A stretch of DNA of 64,000 nucleotides, from the NCBI GenBank assembly GCA_023374025.1, contig SIJG01000005.1, forward strand, positions 3,042,427 to 3,106,426. The letters are read 5' to 3'. Position 1 is the first letter of the stretch. The number at the start of each line of letters is the position of its first letter. Made by a program: the position numbers and the translations under genes. Below, piece after piece: positions 1-10,100 of this stretch. The DNA comes from Heterodera schachtii (lineage: Eukaryota > Nematoda > Chromadorea > Rhabditida > Heteroderidae). The notes under the pieces were generated by a model. That model worked only from the letters and a program-made list of their open reading frames with translations. It was not told the DNA's origin and did no database searches.

Positions 1-382
1 AACGACGGCGCGAAAACGGCGGCGCGAAAACGACCCCGACCGCAATTGCCACGCTGATATTTTAATATAAAAATGTTTCTTTTTCTTCTCCTCCGCCTCA
101 TTCCATTCATTCATTCGTCACATTTCTGGTAATTTTGTTGCTTCAAATGTCTTCAAGAATTTCTAAAATGAATGAGAAAATTTGATATAAAAGACACACA
201 TAATAATCAAAACAAAAAAAAATTTCAGAATAAAATCCATTTTACGTCTCTTTTTTACATTTTTTGTTTTCGCTCGATTTGCTTATTGTTTAGGAAAGAA
301 TTTTCAAAACAAATTACCTATTTATTCTGATTGTGTCACCAGTTAATTGTAAAACGGCCAAGCGTCCTAATTGCAGCAAAAA
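1..382. other. Upstream region of the first F-box-like gene
   Basis: No coding exon is visible. The first bases carry a short direct repeat, GGCGCGAAAACG twice. A TATA-like TATAAAAA lies at 66-73, followed by a pyrimidine-rich CATTCCATTCATTCATTC stretch that resembles the segment after the TATA box of the paralogue at 27362. A possible 5' UTR intron runs from a GTAATT near 130 to TTTCAG near 227. A promoter here is inference. Confidence 0.4.
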
Positions 383-2069
383 ATGAATAGACGGTAAGGA
401 AATTATGATAAATTTCAAAAATTTCCATTTTTCCTAATTTTTCCATGTTTTTAAGTTGGTTGTGCGGCGACATTTGGATGAATATTCTGCCCTTCTTTGA
501 CCATGGTAAACTCGGCCTCAAAATCGCATTGCTTTCTGACCGTTACGATGTTTTGGTGGACATCCATTTTGATGGCAAAAAGGAATTTACGCTTTGGCGA
601 TGTATCAAAATTGGCAAGGACGGAGGACCAAGAGGGAGACTGTCTGTGCAACAGATCGATGGCACATTTGTGGATTTTCCGATGCCAAAACATCCGCTTC
701 CCAACAAAATTCGTTTTCGTTTCCTTCTGATTGAGTAATTTTTAACTTTGTGTATTTAAGGGTTGTGTATTTTAATTAATTTCTTCAGGTACATTGACCA
801 TTCCGTCATTGCATTTCTCCGTTCGAACAAGCAAATTTGGGACAGAATGGGCACCAAATTGGAGTTCAGTGTGAATACATACGATTCAGATGTTTTGGCC
901 ATTGAAATTTGGCCAATTTTTGCTACCAACATTCGGCACTTGTGCTTTGAGTATGGCGCTCATTTGGACAATTTGCGTCGTCACATTTCGCCGACACTTC
1001 TCACCGACCTTGATCAATTGAATTCAATCGATTCTGGTTATCTGTTCCCAGATGAAAATGCTCCGAATGCAACTGCTGGTCAAGCCTTGGCCAAATGGTT
1101 GCAAACTCCGACAAAAAATGGCCAACCGAAGGAATTGCGTTGCTCACATAATGCTTTTATGAAAATAAACAATTGGTTCGACAATCACAAACAGGTGGGC
1201 GACAACATGGATAACATTTTCTTTCACAATTTCTGCTTTTATCGACAGGGATTTTCGAGACCAAACAATTTGTTTTTGTTTTACCAATTTTTGTGTTTAG
1301 GCATTTCTCCGTGCCACCACTTCGGTCAGTTACAATATGCGAATTACGTTTTATAAGAAAACAAGGCCAATTCCATTTGAATTTGTGAACGAACGGACGA
1401 ATGAGAAGCTGACACTGACGAAGGAGAGGGATTACGGCGATGAAATGAGAGATTTTCTGATGAAACGGTGCCCAATTATTGAGGAGACGACGGCGCTTCA
1501 ATGGCAAAACGACGAAAATTTGGACCATTTGAACGGAGTCGTCTTCCGTAATGCTATCACTGGGTGAGCAGCAAAGGCCTTACTTTTGTATAAAATACGG
1601 ACATGACGACAGTTCTACATACGAAAAGGGGGCGGGTGGGTAAACCGAAATTTTTGCGAAAAGGAATTTTAATGATTTTTATTAATAAAATAGGCAAATT
1701 TTTCAGAAATTTCCCTTTTTTCCCCTTCGTCGGCGACTCCCCCCCCCCCTCTTTTACACCGGCCCCCCTCGCTGCGAAGGTGTCCCCCATTTTGGGGCCC
1801 CTTGCGGGCGAAGGGGGTGGGTCACCCCTCTCCTCTTTTCAGTGTATGGCCAAGAGTCCTGCTAAAACAGGACTTCATTCAGTCCCCGTCTTGTCCTGGT
1901 CCATTTAGGAAACCCTGCTGGCCCGGGTTTTTCAATATTCCGTGCTTTACTTTTCAAAAAATGTTCATACCTAAATTGAAATTGCATTTAATTTAGGGAG
2001 CTGTTTCCGCCAGATCAAAGCGACGAAAAAGTGTTCTCGACTCCCGGGCCCAGCGATCAGCAGAAGTGA
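383..2069 (+). CDS. F-box-like protein, cyst-nematode family (paralogue 1)
   Basis: The model is join(383..393, 456..734, 789..1194, 1301..1563, 1997..2069), 343 aa, and all GT-AG junctions keep phase. The short first exon gives MNRR and splices into WLCGDIWMNILPFF, an N-terminal F-box-like segment (about residues 5-35). The body has a YIDHSVIAFLR block at the start of exon 3 and AGQALAKWL near residue 200. The protein ends in TPGPSDQQK, a tail I recognise from a large family annotated as F-box proteins in Globodera and Heterodera. A second gene at 27362-28652 shares the architecture, with identical exon 2 (279 nt) and exon 4 (263 nt) lengths. F-box proteins usually bind Skp1 and present substrates to SCF ubiquitin ligases; that role is inferred here. 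The last intron (1564-1996) is enlarged by G/C-rich sequence with an 11-base C run. The start codon is the least certain part, because the paralogue has a longer first exon. Confidence 0.8.
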
Positions 2070-2519
2070 TCAATTTGGGAAATGACCGATCATTTGAGTT
2101 ATGATGAATTGGATTGATTGATTAAGTTTAATTTGTGATGAGATTATTTGAGAAATGACAGATTTATTTTTGTGTTATGCTGATTTGGAAATTGGATAAA
2201 TATTAATTAATCTGTTGCTTCGCATATTCAAATTGCTCAAAACGCTTTTTGTTAGTTTTCTTAGTCTCCGGGATTCGAAATTGACCGAAATCGATGCCAG
2301 AGACAAATTGAAATTTGAATTAATGCTCTCATGTTTTCTAAGAATTGCTTTTGTTGCGCCTAAAGTGCAAAATAAGAGCCTTTATGTAGTTTTTTGCTAT
2401 ACTAAAATTCCTATTTTCTGCGTAGGCCAATTGTCCATTTATGGGCCAACATTTCGACATTTTGTCCTCAATTCTATCGCTCTACCATCTCGTCCATCCA
2501 TTTGTCCCCAATGAATGCC

Positions 2520-2525
2520 AATAAA
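2520..2525 (+). terminator. Candidate poly(A) signal for the first F-box-like gene
   Basis: AATAAA lies about 450 bases after the stop codon at 2067-2069. It is the first exact AATAAA I see downstream, so it is a reasonable but distant candidate. Confidence 0.35.
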
Positions 2526-2649
2526 ATCTTTCATAAACTTTTTCTCAATAGGCATTTTCTTTTTACTTTAACCATCCCATCCATCATTTATTTTATTGTA
2601 TTAAATTAACATTTTATATTATTATTACTATAGACCGGAAATTTCAAAT

Positions 2650-2760
2650 TTTCGGATCCCGCTGCGGGATTGAAATCCAAATTTTTTTTGCGGGACGGAA
2701 TCCCGCGGGATTAATCTCGCAAATCCCGCATTTAAAATTTGCGGGATCCCTGTCGTAACA
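2650..2760. repeat. GCGGGATT-rich inverted and direct repeats
   Basis: The motif GCGGGAT and its reverse ATCCCGC occur about seven times in 110 bases, including GATCCCGCTGCGGGAT, a near-perfect hairpin. It looks like the end of a degenerate repeat; no gene is associated. Confidence 0.5.
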
Positions 2761-2921
2761 CAACGAAAGTTCGGTGAGAAAAGTGGTGATTGTAGCACAC
2801 ACAATTAGGCCAAATGGGAATGGAAAATTGTATCCAAAATCCAAACAATTTACTTTTACAATTAAAAGTCCGAGGCAGGAAATTAAATTCACAGCGGAAA
2901 ACAAAACGAATAAAATATCAT

Positions 2922-3453
2922 TAGGGATATCAATTTTATGCAAATGCATATTTTTTTTCCTGGATTCTCCATACTCTAAATAGTAGGGAAAACACTTTTT
3001 TTTTGTGTTTGCGAACAAAAGTTGGGACTTTTATTTACATATTTTTACATATTTCGGGATTTTATACATATTTTGTACTTTTTTCTTACATATTTCATTT
3101 TTTTTTACATATTTTGAGGATTTTTTACGGAAAATTTTTGGAAATCCTCAAAAAAAGCCAAAATTTCGACAAATTTTTATTTTTTACACATTGTGAGGAT
3201 TTATGAAAATTTTTTAGAAATTTCTTGAGAAAAAATAGAAAATTTTTTTTTAAATGTACCCCTAAAAATACCAAAAATAATTTTTAAAATGTTAAAAGGT
3301 GATTCTAAACCTATTTAGGTCATTTTTATGCCATTTTTGCCTATTTAACACTTTACGAAGATTTTTTCCAAAAAAGTAACCATTAAAAAAAATTTATTTG
3401 CATATTTTCGTACATATTTTGACCAATTTTTGTATATATTTTTGACATCCCTA
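2922..3453. mobile_element. Degenerate AT-rich inverted-repeat element
   Basis: The left end TAGGGATATCAA and the right end TTGACATCCCTA form an imperfect terminal inverted repeat. No matching target-site duplication is seen. Its left 120 bases (2935-3055, including TGCAAATGCATATTTTTTT and GTGTTTGCGAACAAAA) are related, in reverse orientation, to the right part of the neighbouring element at 4590-4715. The two are therefore probably members of one family. No transposase is visible. Confidence 0.5.
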
Positions 3454-3557
3454 GTTCTCCGACCAACCGCGAAATGTCATGTAGCCAAACTGCAAAAATT
3501 ATTTTCGTTTCAAAAAAAACAAAAACAAATTTTATAAATTTTTCGAGGAATAATGAG

Positions 3558-4720
3558 CAGGGCTGTCAAAAATATGCACGAAAAATGGCCAAAATATGGG
3601 TAATACTGGAGAATCTGGGCTCCACCCAAAAAAAAAATTTTTTTTTGTTTCTTTTATAAAAGGATTAACCCTGGGGTTTTCGGGGCTTCTGATCACAAAT
3701 ATTATATTAGATTTGCAAAAATCATTGATTCTATCATTTATTTTAAAAGTCATAGATTTTCGAAATTTTTTCAATATGGTCAAATGTTTCTAAAAATTGA
3801 TTATTGGCAGGTAATAAGTGTTTTGTTTATGTTTTTGTGATTGTTCTATGATCATCTCATTGGCTAGTAAAAAGTGCTGCTTATATATGGTTGCTTCACT
3901 CGAAAAAGGCTGCAACATTTGACCATATTGACAAGATTTCAAAAATCTAAGATTTTCAAAATCAATGATAGAATCAATGATTTTTGCAAATCTGATATCA
4001 TATTCGTGATCAGAAGCCCCGAAAACCCCCGGGTTAGTCTTTTCATAACAGAAAGAAAAAATTTTTTGGGTGGAGCCCAGATTCTCCAGTATTACCAAAA
4101 TATGCGCATAAATATGCAAAAAAAGTCGTGAAATATGCACAAAAACTTGAAAATTAGGGGGTGCAAATTAATTAAAAAAATTTATTCCTCATAAATTTTA
4201 TAGGTTGTTTTTGTAATTGCAAATCAAAAATTTCTCAAAGTTTTAATTTTGAAAAAAAATCCATTCCGGTGAAAAATACAAGCCATTTGAATAAATACAT
4301 ATTAACCATTTTTCATTGCATATAATAAAAATTTTAAATGTCCTTGGATTTCATGAATTTTCCCCATTATGTCCTTGCAAATCGGCATACCCGTCCTTGG
4401 AAACGGAGCATGGAACGATGGCAGAAGTTGTTTTTGCAATTGCAAAGCTAAAACTTATGAAGGTTTTCGGCAGTGAATCTCACTGTTGACCCATTCAGAT
4501 TTGGATTTAATTTTAGGCATATTCAAAATTTTTTCTTAAGAGATATTCAAATCGGAAAATATTTGACGAAAAATGGCAAAATATGCAGAAAAAACCAAAA
4601 TATGCAAATATAAGTCCCGATTTTTGTATGCAAACACAAAAAAGAAAGTGTTTTTCGTACTATTTAGAGCATGGAGAAGCCAGGAAAAAAAATATGCATT
4701 TGCATATTTTGACAGCCATG
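3558..4720. mobile_element. Non-autonomous hAT-like foldback element
   Basis: The element begins CAGGGCTGTCAAAAATATGC and ends GCATATTTTGACAGCCATG, a terminal inverted repeat with one mismatch near the tip. The flanks ATAATGAG (3550-3557) and CTAATGAG (4721-4728) match at 7 of 8 bases, fitting the 8-bp target-site duplication of hAT transposons. Inside, two long arms (about 3588-3790 and 3905-4104) are inverted copies of each other and would form a large hairpin. No transposase ORF is present, so this is a MITE-like or foldback derivative. Confidence 0.75.
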
Positions 4721-5047
4721 CTAATGAGGATCGGATATGTAACGAAAATAATGGACAAACAAAAAGAGTGGTGAAAGAAAGAGCCAAAACAAATGTGATT
4801 TTGATCAGTTCACGGAGCTTTGGAGTTGTTCATGGAGAAATTACAAAGAATGGCCCATACAGAACAATACAACAGCAAACAGTAAAAAAAAAGGTGTAGG
4901 ACAGCCGACCCTTACCTTTTTGAAAAATAGGGCACATTTAAAACACAAAAAAGTGCCGATTAAAAATAAGAGGTTATTTGGATGATGGTCCAGGCCAATG
5001 TTAAAAAAAACAACAAGTTCAAGGAGGTTGTTGAAGAGGCATTGGCG

Positions 5048-5133
5048 AAGAGTCGGGGGCGTTTGGGCCCCCGCGTTTGGGCCCCCGTTTTTGGGCCCTC
5101 GTTTTTGTGCCCCAGGGTCGTTTGGGCCCCAAG
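5048..5133. repeat. GTTTGGGCCCC-type short repeats
   Basis: Four spaced copies of CGTTTGGGCCCC or close variants occur in 85 bases. The GGGCCC units resemble the end sequence of the element at 5768-6182, so this is probably a decayed end of that repeat family. Confidence 0.45.
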
Positions 5134-5348
5134 TACAGAAAAACGAAAAATCACAGTAAAAATAACTTTTTAAATTTCAGCATAAAAATGTAAAATAAAC
5201 ATTTTAAAAATAAATTCAACGGTAATAGTTTAGATGGTTCCCCCCCTTTTTGGCAGAAAATTTTATTCCTTTTAAAAAGCCGTGAAAACACCGCCGACTG
5301 ATGAGACGCTGCAACAGTAGGACGTCTAGGAAACGCATAAAATGAACG

Positions 5349-5475
5349 CCGCGCCGACGGATGCCACCCCACCGAATGCCGAAGACGCCACAGGAACACA
5401 GCAACCGAACCCACCGGATGCCGAAAACAACGCCATTCGCGAATCGAACCCACCGAGTGCCGAAGACAATTGCCA
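5349..5475 (+). repeat. Degenerate ~40-bp tandem repeat
   Basis: Three units share CACCGGATGCCGAAGAC or a close variant (CCACCGAATGCCGAAGAC, CCACCGGATGCCGAAAAC, CCACCGAGTGCCGAAGAC). In the + strand frame they would read as a repeated peptide NRTHRMPKT, but no start, splice context or longer gene supports translation. Confidence 0.5.
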
Positions 5476-5767
5476 TGGACGAAGATTTGTTAATGGATAA
5501 AGAACAAAAATTTTATAATCGTTCAAAAAATGTTAATTTTTTCGATTTTTATGCCTTTTTGTGGGTAATTTTCTTTTTGACTGTGTTCATTTCCTCATTC
5601 TCAGTTCGTCCCCCATTTCTGTTCATCCGTCGGAATGTCCGCTTAGTCGTCCACCATTGGCTTTGGTTCGCGTGCCAAAGATTGCATACTTAACGTGAAC
5701 ATTTTCGAGTTATTTTGAATTCTCTAACATATAAAATATAAATGCAAAAGAAAAAATCGGTCTACCT

Positions 5768-6182
5768 CAGTTGGGCCGACACGATTGGGCCCCAGCATAT
5801 TTTTCCACTATAACTTTCTACAACTTTTTTCTTTGTCATCCAAATCCAACAAAGTTGGTATCATTCGAAAGCTTAATGTATTTAGAAACTTTTTCTATGC
5901 TATTGCTTCGCGATTAGACAAATACCAAAAAATTTATACATGAAAATTGCGAAAAACTCGAAATTTTGAAGTTTTTTCTTAATAAAAATTTTTCCAGGCT
6001 TTAAAATCTATCCGCTTTTTGTATGGCTAATAGAGCATGTTAAGAGCTTTCGAATGATACCAAGATTGTTGGATTTGGATGCCAAAGAAAAAAGCTATCA
6101 TGGAAAATCATGCTGGGGCCCAACCGTGCCGGCCCAAACGTGACGGCCCAACCGTGCCGGCCCAATCGTGCCGGCCCAACTG
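5768..6182. mobile_element. Inverted-repeat element with GGGCC-rich ends
   Basis: The left end CAGTTGGGCCGACACG and the right end GGCCCAACTG are inverted copies, and the GGGCCGGCACG unit is repeated four to five times at the right end. The interior carries the pair TGGTATCATTCGAAAGCTT (near 5856) and its inverse (near 6045), a core also found in the repeats near 14220, 24410, 29850 and 30030. I could not find a convincing target-site duplication. No coding capacity. Confidence 0.6.
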
Positions 6183-7117
6183 AGCGGTTCCGGAAAAAAT
6201 ATATTAATCAAAATACTGAAAATAACATTCAATACTTTCCTAAAGCATTTTTATCTGATCAAGTTCGTATAAAAGACTTTTTTGATCAGAATCAAAAGTT
6301 GTCTTAGCATGAATTATTTCAGATTTTTCTGTGCTCTCAAATTCGAGATTCAATAAGTGGTGCTAAAGATATGACCATGACTGTATAATAAATTTCAAAA
6401 AATGGAGCAAATTTCGAAAGAATTAGAAATTTTAAAAATAAATATTTAATATGATTTAAGCTTAAATAACCTTCTTTAATTTAAAATAATGAAAAACATG
6501 AGAAGAAAGTTCCATATTTTCTGAGTCAAGAAAATTATTTTAAAAAATTTGTCAATTTAAAAAAAAAAGTTAATTCTTCTTCAGTGATGGCATTCCACGG
6601 GCAATTGAGCTTAAGTTTTCAATAGGCACATCTGAAAGGGAATTTTTAAAAAAAGTTATAATTGGCGAAAAATTAAAGAAAATAGCCCGAAGATATAAAA
6701 GAGAAGCAAAATGAATTAACCAAAAAAACGGGGGAAAAATTAAAACCGAAAGAATCTTAATGAAATTAAATTTTAAAGAAACTTGATTAAAATTTTGGAC
6801 AAAATGTAAAAAATTCTGGCGCTACTTTATGTAGGTAGAAAGGTCGGAAAAACTTTTTCGCTAGAGTTTCGGGATCGGTGTGATCACGAAGTCTGACATC
6901 CATTTTGACCAATTTCGAATCACTAATCAGCGGAACTCAAAAAGTCGAAAAACGCTTTAATTCTCGACTTTTGGGTTCATTGTTCAGAATTAGCTAAAAC
7001 AGAGGTCTTATTGGTGAACAACGACCCCGAAAGCCCATAAAAAACGTTTACACGAATGACATCATCTTTAAAAAGAATTTTGCATACCAAAAGAGTCCCG
7101 TTCAAAAAGTGCCCCTT

Positions 7118-10100
7118 TTAAAGTGGTGCCAAAACCCTCAAAGACTCAAAAAGGCCAGAGGGAATTTTGGCGATTTGTTGGTAAGAATAAGCCGTGGCAC
7201 GGCACCACCGACGTCCGACCAACCGTTGGCCATTGGCGGCGTAAAAGCTCTCGTCCACTGAGAAATCGCCTTCGTGATTGGTCACCGCCGATGTTGTTGG
7301 ATGGTGGTGGTGCGGTGGCGAATAATACCTTTGGAAGCATTCGGCGGGCACTGACGACGCGGTGGCATGGGGTTTTCTGACAAGAAAAATGAAAGTGATC
7401 AGCATCGGGGACAGATATCTCGGGGATAAATAATGAGCATGGCAGGGGACGGGAATAGCGGAGGGGAGGGGGGGGGGATTCGATGTGGTCAAGTAAATAA
7501 AGTTACTCAGAAAAAGTTGATTAATTATGAAATTCAGTCCCGAATTCAGTACTTATTTGACACTCGGCCATTTGGCGGTCCAATAAAACGCATTAGGAAA
7601 AATTGACCAAATTTTTCCTTGCCTCACCAGGTGCCAATAGTTTCGCATTCGTTTTTTTAAAAGTAGGCAGTTTTACGAAATTACACCTAACACCGTTTGA
7701 TAGCCCGCCCCATAGGCCACAATCTTGGCAACAACCATGATCGAGAAACCTAATCCCGAGTTAAAGGGCTGCTGGTCCAGCAATGACTGGGGAGGGGTCA
7801 TTAATCCAAATTTTTTTTTTAATTAAAATTTTTATTTGGCCACCTTCTGTTGCTGTTTGCCTGCTGCTGAGGAGGCGAATGGTTGAACAGTTGTCGATGG
7901 GGCGGAGAATTGCCATTGTTGAAGCCATTTGGACGAAACATTTCTTAAATTAATCATTGAGTGACAAAGCAGTGATTAATGGGTCAAAATGGGGATGAGA
8001 TGGTTTTTATCAATTAAGAGGCAACGCTTTGACGACTTCATTTCCCACCCCGAATTTTTTTTTTAATTTCAAACTTTGAAAGTTTAAAAAATATTAGCAA
8101 ATTTTAAGAAAAAATTTTCAGTGATTTTTGGAAAATTTTATAAATTGTAATTCATCATAAACTTTTGAAAAATCATATAAAAATTACACATTTTTTGAAA
8201 AATTCTATGTTTGAAAATTAAAAAAAAAATTGGGGAGGGGGAGGAAACGGCGGAGGGGGGGGGGAAGAAACGAAGTGCACCCCAAATTTCAGAGATAAAA
8301 ATTAACCTCTAGGATGGCACGGACATTTGATGTACGTGTCATTTATTCGTTTACTGTAGTAGGTTACGGTATTCGGCAATTTGCCAATAGGTCAGATATT
8401 TGTCAGTTTACTGGTGAGACTAATTGTGGCATTGTGCCCCTATTTTTACATAATTCTTTTTTTGTTGGGAAAGTGCCATTTTTTGGCTGCTCTTTCGGTT
8501 GTTTAAAAATTCATTTGTTTTTGGCATTTTGCCACTCCCACTTTTTGTTCCTCCTCCTCCCCTTGGACATCCTTCGTCATGCGCTGCTGTCGTTCCGCCA
8601 CCTCTGCTGGCTCCAATCAATCGCATGCCATTCGCGCCATGCGCAGCTGCAAATGACGGATTTGCACGTGAATTGTTGTGGTCGTCGTCACCACCGATTG
8701 GCAATTCCAACCGCTGCAGGGGAAATGTTGAAAATCCAAAATGCCAACTTCAAAATTAAGCCGTCAATCCATGCCTACAGTATTTTAGTGCCGAAAAGTT
8801 GGGCGCAAACTCAGAAAAGGACGAAATCACAATTGTGATCAAATAGAAAATGATCAGTGATAACATATCTAAGTGACCTGTGACTCATAGAATTTGTTGT
8901 TCCTTTCAAATGGACAATGTGTCGGAATGCCAATGCCACCGCTGCTGCCACCGCCCAACTGTGTGGTGTTCGGCAAGTACACGTTGCCGCCGGCGCCGTT
9001 GTTGCTGCCGCCAGCGCAATAGGACGGAATGGCAGAAAACAGACAGCTCCCATCAGCTGGTGCACCACTTAAGAATAAAACTTGGTTATTACATTCAAGG
9101 GAATTTCTGCCCAAGACTTTTGGGCCAAATCAATGGGGGCAATTAGTGATAATTAACGATGCAGCTTTTTTAAAACATTTTAAATTTGTCACTGACGCAT
9201 TTTCGGTATTGTGGCCAAAGAGTGAAAAACGGTGTACCGACGTTTGCGCCTCGGCACTTACGTCGCCCTACAAAACCCATTTGCACATTCATTTGGATTT
9301 TAAAATAATCCAAAAAATTTTATTTAAACTAAAACCCACATATTAATGTGGCTTAGTAAACTTCATTTTTTGTGTTCCTTGGCATCATATTTGCCTAATG
9401 ATGCTGATGTACGCATTGCAAAAAAACAAAAAGTTAGAGTCTTTCATTGTGATTAATTTTTTTGAATTTCTTTTAATTCTTTTTTTTTTTTTGTAGTTTT
9501 AGTAAATTCGTTGAAAATTTGTAAAATATTTTTTTACTGAGCGGCACAAATGTCCATTTTTGCTGGGAGGCGCAAATATCCGCGGCGCTAAAGTCGCAAC
9601 ACGTGGAAAACAGAGTGCCGCCCAACTCCCGATCCAGACATTTTTTCGTCCAGAAACTCAATATTTCTCCTATCAGATCGACTTCACCCTAAATCGCGCA
9701 TTTTTTCGACCAGAAACAAGAAACTTTTTTGGACCGTCTCGACCCGAATACCGACATTTTTCGACCCGTATTAAACAAAAAGGCTGTCCCAAACGGCCAA
9801 AAGAAAATTTGTATACGGACAATTAGTGGGTTTAAATTTCAAAAAGTCACCCTTTCACGTTGCTCACTGTTAGCAGCCCACCGCCAGCGGAAAAGCCTCG
9901 TCGTCGGCGCATTTGCTTAAATTAAACAAAATCACTTAATTCACTAATTTACAATTTTCGATGCCGAATTTATTGTTGGATGAATTTCAAAAAGTCTACT
10001 ACTTTTTTTGAATTTTATAGAAAGCCGAGCTCAACACACTTGGGCTCGTCTCCGCATCTGTTTGTGATGACGAGCGCGGAAAATGAACAACGCGCAAAGG

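Larger units (their letters stand above)
2070..7117. other. Repeat-rich intergenic region
   Basis: This is the spacer between the first F-box-like gene and the 3' end of the cadherin gene on the other strand. The open frames here are short and low in complexity, without splice-linked domains. It is mostly AT-rich repeats: foldback elements (2922-3453, 3558-4720, 5768-6182), GGGCCC-rich repeats near 5050-5130 and a degenerate 40-bp repeat at 5349-5475. Nothing clear is seen in 6190-7117 except AT-rich DNA. Confidence 0.6.
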
